From NCBI GenBank assembly GCA_002401055.1, contig NVRZ01000086.1:1-10841 (forward strand): DNA of 10,841 nucleotides. Reading direction: 5' to 3'. The stretch comes from Bacteroidota bacterium. Lineage in GTDB: Bacteria; Bacteroidota; Bacteroidia; NORP154. The stretch's first letter is position 1; each line of letters begins with the position of its first letter. Shown here in pieces: positions 7,322-10,841 of this stretch. The translations under genes were made by a program, and so were the position numbers. The notes under the pieces are model-generated. The model was not told the origin of the DNA, made no database searches, and saw only the letters and a list, made by a program, of their open reading frames with translations.

Positions 7322-9685
7322 ATGAAACATTCAATCACAGCATTTTTTGCCATTCTCATTTCAATGTCAGTATTCAGCCAGAATATAGTCTGGGAAAGAT
7401 CCATTGGGGGAAGCAAATCGGATGGTGGCTCCTCCATTTCAGGAACTTTTGATGGTGGATATATTGTTGCCGGGTATTCGTATTCAGATGATGGAGATGT
7501 ACACGGACATCATGGTACTTTCTCGTTTGCCGACGCACTTGTTGTTAGATATACGGCCAATGGCGATACTTTATGGACCAAATCTTTTGGGGGATCTCTG
7601 GATGATGTGCCCAATAAGATTTTACAAACTCCAGATAGCGGTTTTGTTTTCGTGGCATTCTCTAAATCTAGTGATGGGGATATAACAGGGCACCACGGAT
7701 CCGGATCAACCTGGGATATCTGGGTGGTAAAATTAGATGCGTCCGGTAACCTCATTTGGGAGAAATCTTATGGAGGGACCAATCATGAATATGGCCTGGG
7801 CATCGACATAGTTGGTAATCAAGGGTACATCGTAGCGGGTAGCGCGCGATCTACTGATGACGACGTTTGGGGAAACCTTGGCGGCGCTGATTTCTGGGTA
7901 TTAAGACTTGATCTTAACGGAGACACCATCTGGACAAAATCTTATGGTGGAACTGGTTATGAATATGCTGAGGATATTAAGACCACTTCTGATGGCGGTT
8001 TTATTGTAGTAGGGGAATGCGCTTCTAGTAATATCGATGTTACAAGCAACAATGGCAGCGATGATTACTGGATTCTAAAATTAGATAGTGTAGGAACAAT
8101 AGATTGGCAGAAATCATATGGAGGGTCCTCATGGGAATGGCCATATGCTGTTGAACAAACAGTTGACGGAGGTTATATTGTTGGGGGCTTTACCAGGTCG
8201 AGTGATTTAGATGTGCACGGTAGCCATGGGTTTGAAGATTATTGGGTATTGAAATTGGACAATCTTGGTGATACTGTGTGGACCAAAGCGCTTGGTGGAT
8301 CGGGAGCAGATAAAGGTTTAGACCTCTTTGAATATTGCGATGGTAGTATTACAATCACGGGCTGGTCCAAGTCAAATGATGGAGATATCAATGACCACAA
8401 TGGCTCAGTTGATTCAACAGATATTTGGGTCGCTAACCTGGATTCTAAAGGAAACATCAATTGGACAGAATCTATTGGTGGTACCAACAATGACGAAGGT
8501 TCCGGCTTGTATCTAACATCTGATGGATATTATGTAACCACGGGCTATTCAAGATCTTCAGACGGAGATGCAACTTTGAATCAAGGAGGCTATGATCAAT
8601 GGACCCTGAAGCAATTTGCCAACAGAACCATACCGAGCATATGCATGGTTACGGTCGACAGTACTTCAACTAAAAATGTGATTGTATGGGATAAGACGGG
8701 CATGACAAATATTGCGAGTTTTCGTATCTATCGCGATATTATTGGAATATATACCTACGTCGGAAGCGTAGATTTTAATTCACTCAGTTATTTTACTGAC
8801 ACAACAGGTGGAATCAATCCAAACACCACGGCTTACAGATATAAGATTTCTACGCTGGATAGCTGTGGAAATGAAAGTGATTTAAGTACTTTTCATAAAA
8901 CAATACTGCTTCAAATTAATTTAGGTATACCTCCTACTATCAACTTAGACTGGGATGACTATGAAGGGTTCAACTTTACCTTTTATCGAGTTTTTAAAGA
9001 CACGACCAATAAGGATAACTGGATAAAAATTGACTCGCTTGGAATTGGTATCACTAGCCTCACGGACAATCCTGTTCCGTCAACATTTCTAAGATACCGT
9101 GTTGAGGTAGTTCCTCCAAATGTGTGTGTGGCCGATAAGGCAAAAAACTTCAATTCGAGTAAATCAAATAGCACCAGTGTTTTAATTCCCGAACCTCTGG
9201 CCGCCACTACTTCATCTACCATGACCTCCGCACCTGGAATGTGTGACGGCACGACTACCGTAACTGCGACAGGTGGAACAGCTCCATACACGTATTCATG
9301 GGATGGCGGAACTGGATTCCAAACCTCAATGACGGCCGTCGGATTATGTGCAGGAACTTACACTGTTACAGTTACGGATGCGGCAAATGACACTGTATCC
9401 AGTACGGTTATGGTAAGTGAGCCGGTAGGTATAAATAAATCCTTCTTGGAAAAATCATTTAGTATATCCCCTAACCCTACATCAGGAAAAGCATACGTTG
9501 AGTTCACCACTTTGGATGAAGGGCTTGCGCTAGAAATTTATGATCTGGTTGGACGTATCGTTTACAGTACGCTTATTAGAACAAAAAGATCGGTACTTGA
9601 CCTTACCGGTCAACCCAAAGGCGTGTACCATCTGAAAATTTCTTCCAGGAGCGGCTCCTTTGTAAGAAAAATTATTTTGGAATAG
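7322..9685 (+). CDS. T9SS-exported protein with seven-unit propeller-like block, three-Cys module, SprB-like repeat and sorting domain
   Basis: The product has 787 residues. MKHSITAFFAILISMSVFSQ is a clear Sec signal peptide with cleavage expected after SQ (residue 20), which fixes the ATG at 7322. Residues 21-434 form seven ~60-aa repeats starting near 23, 85, 146, 204, 262, 320 and 381, with W(T/E/Q)KSYGG and DGG(Y/F)IV.G signatures. Most carry an inserted Asp-rich loop such as SDDGDVHGHHG. Residues 438-620 are the shared three-Cys module, ~624-702 one Cys-variant SprB-like repeat (MCDGTT and GLCAGTY), and 711-787 a T9SS type A sorting domain (ISPNPTSG, LEIYDLVGRIV, RKIILE). It looks like a compact paralog of the preceding gene without the long SprB array. 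Its last 14 bp overlap the end of the opposing maf gene. A surface or secreted location is well supported by family knowledge; the ligand is unknown. Confidence 0.95.
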   Translation: MKHSITAFFAILISMSVFSQNIVWERSIGGSKSDGGSSISGTFDGGYIVAGYSYSDDGDVHGHHGTFSFADALVVRYTANGDTLWTKSFGGSLDDVPNKILQTPDSGFVFVAFSKSSDGDITGHHGSGSTWDIWVVKLDASGNLIWEKSYGGTNHEYGLGIDIVGNQGYIVAGSARSTDDDVWGNLGGADFWVLRLDLNGDTIWTKSYGGTGYEYAEDIKTTSDGGFIVVGECASSNIDVTSNNGSDDYWILKLDSVGTIDWQKSYGGSSWEWPYAVEQTVDGGYIVGGFTRSSDLDVHGSHGFEDYWVLKLDNLGDTVWTKALGGSGADKGLDLFEYCDGSITITGWSKSNDGDINDHNGSVDSTDIWVANLDSKGNINWTESIGGTNNDEGSGLYLTSDGYYVTTGYSRSSDGDATLNQGGYDQWTLKQFANRTIPSICMVTVDSTSTKNVIVWDKTGMTNIASFRIYRDIIGIYTYVGSVDFNSLSYFTDTTGGINPNTTAYRYKISTLDSCGNESDLSTFHKTILLQINLGIPPTINLDWDDYEGFNFTFYRVFKDTTNKDNWIKIDSLGIGITSLTDNPVPSTFLRYRVEVVPPNVCVADKAKNFNSSKSNSTSVLIPEPLAATTSSTMTSAPGMCDGTTTVTATGGTAPYTYSWDGGTGFQTSMTAVGLCAGTYTVTVTDAANDTVSSTVMVSEPVGINKSFLEKSFSISPNPTSGKAYVEFTTLDEGLALEIYDLVGRIVYSTLIRTKRSVLDLTGQPKGVYHLKISSRSGSFVRKIILE
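7382..8623 (+). repeat. Propeller-like repeat block with Asp-rich loops (seven units)
   Basis: There are seven units of ~58-62 aa. The loop after each (I/V).(A/G)(G/F) strand reads DGDVHGHHG, DGDITGHHG, DDDVWGNLG, NIDVTSNNG, DLDVHGSHG, DGDINDHNG or DGDATLNQG. This gives a recurring D.D....G pattern that resembles calcium-binding loops. The giant paralog has short Gly-rich loops (SFGSGGD-like) at the same place. Confidence 0.75.
8633..9181 (+). other. Shared three-Cys, two-lobed module (copy 3)
   Basis: Residues 438-620 carry CMVTVDSTSTKNVIVWDK, SCGNESDLSTFHKT, DWDDYEGFNF, YRVFKDTTN, and KAKNFNSSKSNSTS with Cys just before it (NVCVADKAKN). All three Cys of copies 1 and 2 are kept. The GIPPTINLDWD entry to the second lobe is closer to copy 1 (GIPPIINLSWD) than to copy 2. 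Confidence 0.75.
9191..9427 (+). repeat. Single Cys-variant SprB-like repeat
   Basis: Residues ~624-702 have MCDGTTTVTATGGTAPYTY, SWDGGTGF and GLCAGTYTVTVTD, and the unit ends in SEP. The second Cys is in the GLC.GTY position, as in the penultimate repeats of the two upstream paralogs. Confidence 0.8.
9452..9682 (+). other. T9SS type A C-terminal sorting domain (copy 3)
   Basis: Residues 711-787 show SISPNPTSGKAYVEF, LEIYDLVGRIV, PKGVYHLKIS and the end VRKIILE, the standard type A sorting-domain layout. The usual FPNP is SPNP here. Confidence 0.9.
9672..9685. other. 14-bp tail-to-tail overlap of convergent genes
   Basis: The + strand sequence TATTTTGGAATAG encodes the end of IILE-stop for the surface protein, while its complement encodes the PK-stop end of Maf. 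No intergenic space is left for a dedicated terminator, so the two convergent transcripts must overlap at their 3' ends. Confidence 0.85.
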
Positions 9686-10301
9686 AGAAACCTTTCATTT
9701 CCCCCTGGAGTTCATTGATAGGAAGTCCCATAACATTGGTGTAAGACCCAACTACCTTATCTATTTTAAGTGGACCAATCCGTTCTCCATCAGGAGTTAT
9801 GAGCTCTTGTATCCCATAAGACCCCGCCTTGTCATAAGGATTATATTCCTCAATATAAGTCTCAATATCATCCTTACTCAAAATTGCAAACTGAACTTCT
9901 GTTACACAGCTAAATGTGATGGTCCTTCTAAGCGTCCGCATCGTAACACCAGTAATAACCTCGTGCCTCTTTCCAGATAATGAGTTTAACATAGTCCTTG
10001 CCTCTGGCAAGTTTTCGGGCTTTCCCAGGTGTGATTCACCAAGATATACAACGGTATCAGCAGCAACCACTATATCCCTCTCAGAATCAATTAATATGGC
10101 GGCCGCCTTCTTTATACTCAAATATTCGGCGTGCTCCTTTTTAACTAAGTGCGCAGGTCGATCCTCATCAATATTAGCCTCTACTACCAAAAATTCCCAC
10201 TTTAATTCTTCTAGCAAGGCCTTTCTCCGTGGAGATTTTGAGGCGAGAATTATATTAAAGTAATCAGGTGAAATAGCAGAAATTTTTGTCAACTCAATCA
10301 A
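9672..10301 (-). CDS. maf: Maf-family nucleoside triphosphate pyrophosphatase (YhdE type)
   Basis: The product has 209 residues, slightly longer than the usual ~190-200. Maf proteins hydrolyse nucleoside triphosphates to the monophosphate plus pyrophosphate, acting in the cytoplasm in nucleotide-pool cleaning; overexpression of some homologs blocks septation. All family motifs are present: SKSPRR (residues 21-26), ADTVV (81-85) with the catalytic-type Asp, GKP (93-95), SGKRHEVITGV (109-119), YDKAGSYGIQ (146-155) and GSYTNVMGLP (175-184). The DKAG.YGIQ form marks the YhdE-like branch, whose studied members prefer dTTP and UTP, so that specificity is inferred. The likely start is the TTG at 10301-10299. 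It overlaps the upstream prenyltransferase stop as TTGA, and no ATG precedes the SPRR motif in this frame. The gene is probably co-transcribed with that gene. The stop falls inside the end of the convergent + strand gene. Confidence 0.93.
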   Translation of the reverse strand: MIELTKISAISPDYFNIILASKSPRRKALLEELKWEFLVVEANIDEDRPAHLVKKEHAEYLSIKKAAAILIDSERDIVVAADTVVYLGESHLGKPENLPEARTMLNSLSGKRHEVITGVTMRTLRRTITFSCVTEVQFAILSKDDIETYIEEYNPYDKAGSYGIQELITPDGERIGPLKIDKVVGSYTNVMGLPINELQGEMKGFSIPK

Positions 10302-10841
10302 AAAATAGCCAACTCTGGATTTACAACTAAAGCAAACAAAATACCACTCACCATCACAAGTTTCATAATCCAGCTAGCCCGATGGTAATCCCTCTTGTCA
10401 GTCGCTTTAAACACCAACCATATCAAGTAGAACAAGGGAATATAAATTAGTAGTGAAATATAAGCCACCGCCAGCCAATCACTGAAAAATATATACTGCA
10501 GATAGCCAATCGTTAGCAAGATTACTGCCACTATTGAGATAATTATATACTTTGTATGCAACAATCCAAAATGTACAGGAAGCGTAACACTACCGTACTG
10601 CTTGTCTCCTTCTATATCTTCCGAATCTTTAATTATCTCCCTGGCCAAAGTTGTGATAAAAGCAAATGCAGCATATCCAACGACCCAGAGCCATATCAGC
10701 TTATACTGAGATGAGCTAATGAATTCGGGATTTACTCTCTGCAGAAGTGGCAATTCATAAAATCCAATAAGCAGAGCCACCAGAGCTGCGAGCATTGAAA
10801 TAATCAGGTTTCCTATCAGCAACTGGTGTTTAAATCTGGTC
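10298..10841 (-). CDS. UbiA-family membrane prenyltransferase, C-terminal part (5' partial)
   Basis: The frame stays open to the window edge (TRFKHQ precedes the TTG at 10822), so this is about 180 residues of a protein usually near 280-300. UbiA enzymes move a prenyl chain from its diphosphate onto an acceptor within the membrane. The visible second Asp-rich motif is REIIKDSEDIEGDKQYG followed by TLPVHFG, a D..D...D pattern used for Mg2+ and diphosphate binding. The first Asp-rich motif must lie outside the window. Hydrophobic segments fit about five membrane helices: LIISMLAALVALLIGF, LIWLWVVGYAAFAFIT, YIIISIVAVILLTIGYL, LAVAYISLLIYIPLFYLIWL and VMVSGILFALVV. The REI.KD.ED.EGD form resembles digeranylgeranylglyceryl-phosphate synthase-type members, a common label for Bacteroidota homologs. 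A quinone-pathway acceptor is the main alternative. The substrate is not proven. Confidence 0.88.
   Translation of the reverse strand, partial: TRFKHQLLIGNLIISMLAALVALLIGFYELPLLQRVNPEFISSSQYKLIWLWVVGYAAFAFITTLAREIIKDSEDIEGDKQYGSVTLPVHFGLLHTKYIIISIVAVILLTIGYLQYIFFSDWLAVAYISLLIYIPLFYLIWLVFKATDKRDYHRASWIMKLVMVSGILFALVVNPELAIF

Noticed and set aside
9916..10263. + strand open frame opposite maf.
   Set aside because: It is the complement of a well-conserved Maf coding sequence and its translation shows no recognisable domain.
1..10841. Possible defence system, biosynthetic cluster or mobile element.
   Set aside because: No nuclease, transposase, integrase, toxin-antitoxin, reverse transcriptase or biosynthetic enzyme motifs were seen, and no tRNA or flanking direct repeats.

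Overview
The window looks like a chromosome segment from a Bacteroidota bacterium, probably a marine or aquatic member of the Flavobacteriia or a relative. Three things point there. Three large secreted proteins carry type IX secretion system (T9SS) C-terminal sorting domains, which are restricted to the Bacteroidota and close allies. SprB-type repeats are abundant. The start codons lack purine-rich Shine-Dalgarno sequences, as is usual in that phylum. Base composition is moderately AT-rich by eye.

Layout. On the + strand, positions 1 to 9685 hold three paralogous genes for surface or secreted proteins. The first is cut by the window start, so only its last ~390 codons are visible. The second encodes 1966 residues: a signal peptide, two blocks of seven propeller-like repeats, eleven SprB-like repeats, a shared two-lobed module and a sorting domain. 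The third encodes 787 residues: a signal peptide, one seven-repeat block with Asp-rich loops, the same module, one SprB-like repeat and a sorting domain. The two gaps between them (151 and 96 bp) each hold a terminator-like hairpin. The two hairpins resemble each other in sequence, in loop size and in distance from the next start codon.

On the - strand, positions 9672 to 10841 hold two housekeeping genes read toward the adhesin-like cluster. A membrane UbiA-family prenyltransferase comes first (its 5' end is outside the window), followed by a Maf nucleotide pyrophosphatase. The two overlap by 4 bp (TTGA), so they are probably co-transcribed. The maf stop lies inside the end of the third paralog, a 14-bp tail-to-tail overlap.

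How the genes relate. The three + strand proteins share the C-terminal cassette [three-Cys module, Cys-variant SprB repeat, T9SS type A sorting domain]. They should be exported by Sec, carried over the outer membrane by T9SS, and then released or anchored at the surface. Their ligand or role (adhesion, matrix, gliding-related) cannot be read from sequence. The two - strand genes have no evident functional link to them. No mobile element, CRISPR array, RNA gene, defence system or enzymatic biosynthetic cluster is visible. The least-described elements are the shared three-Cys module, the duplicated seven-repeat architecture and the paired leader hairpins.
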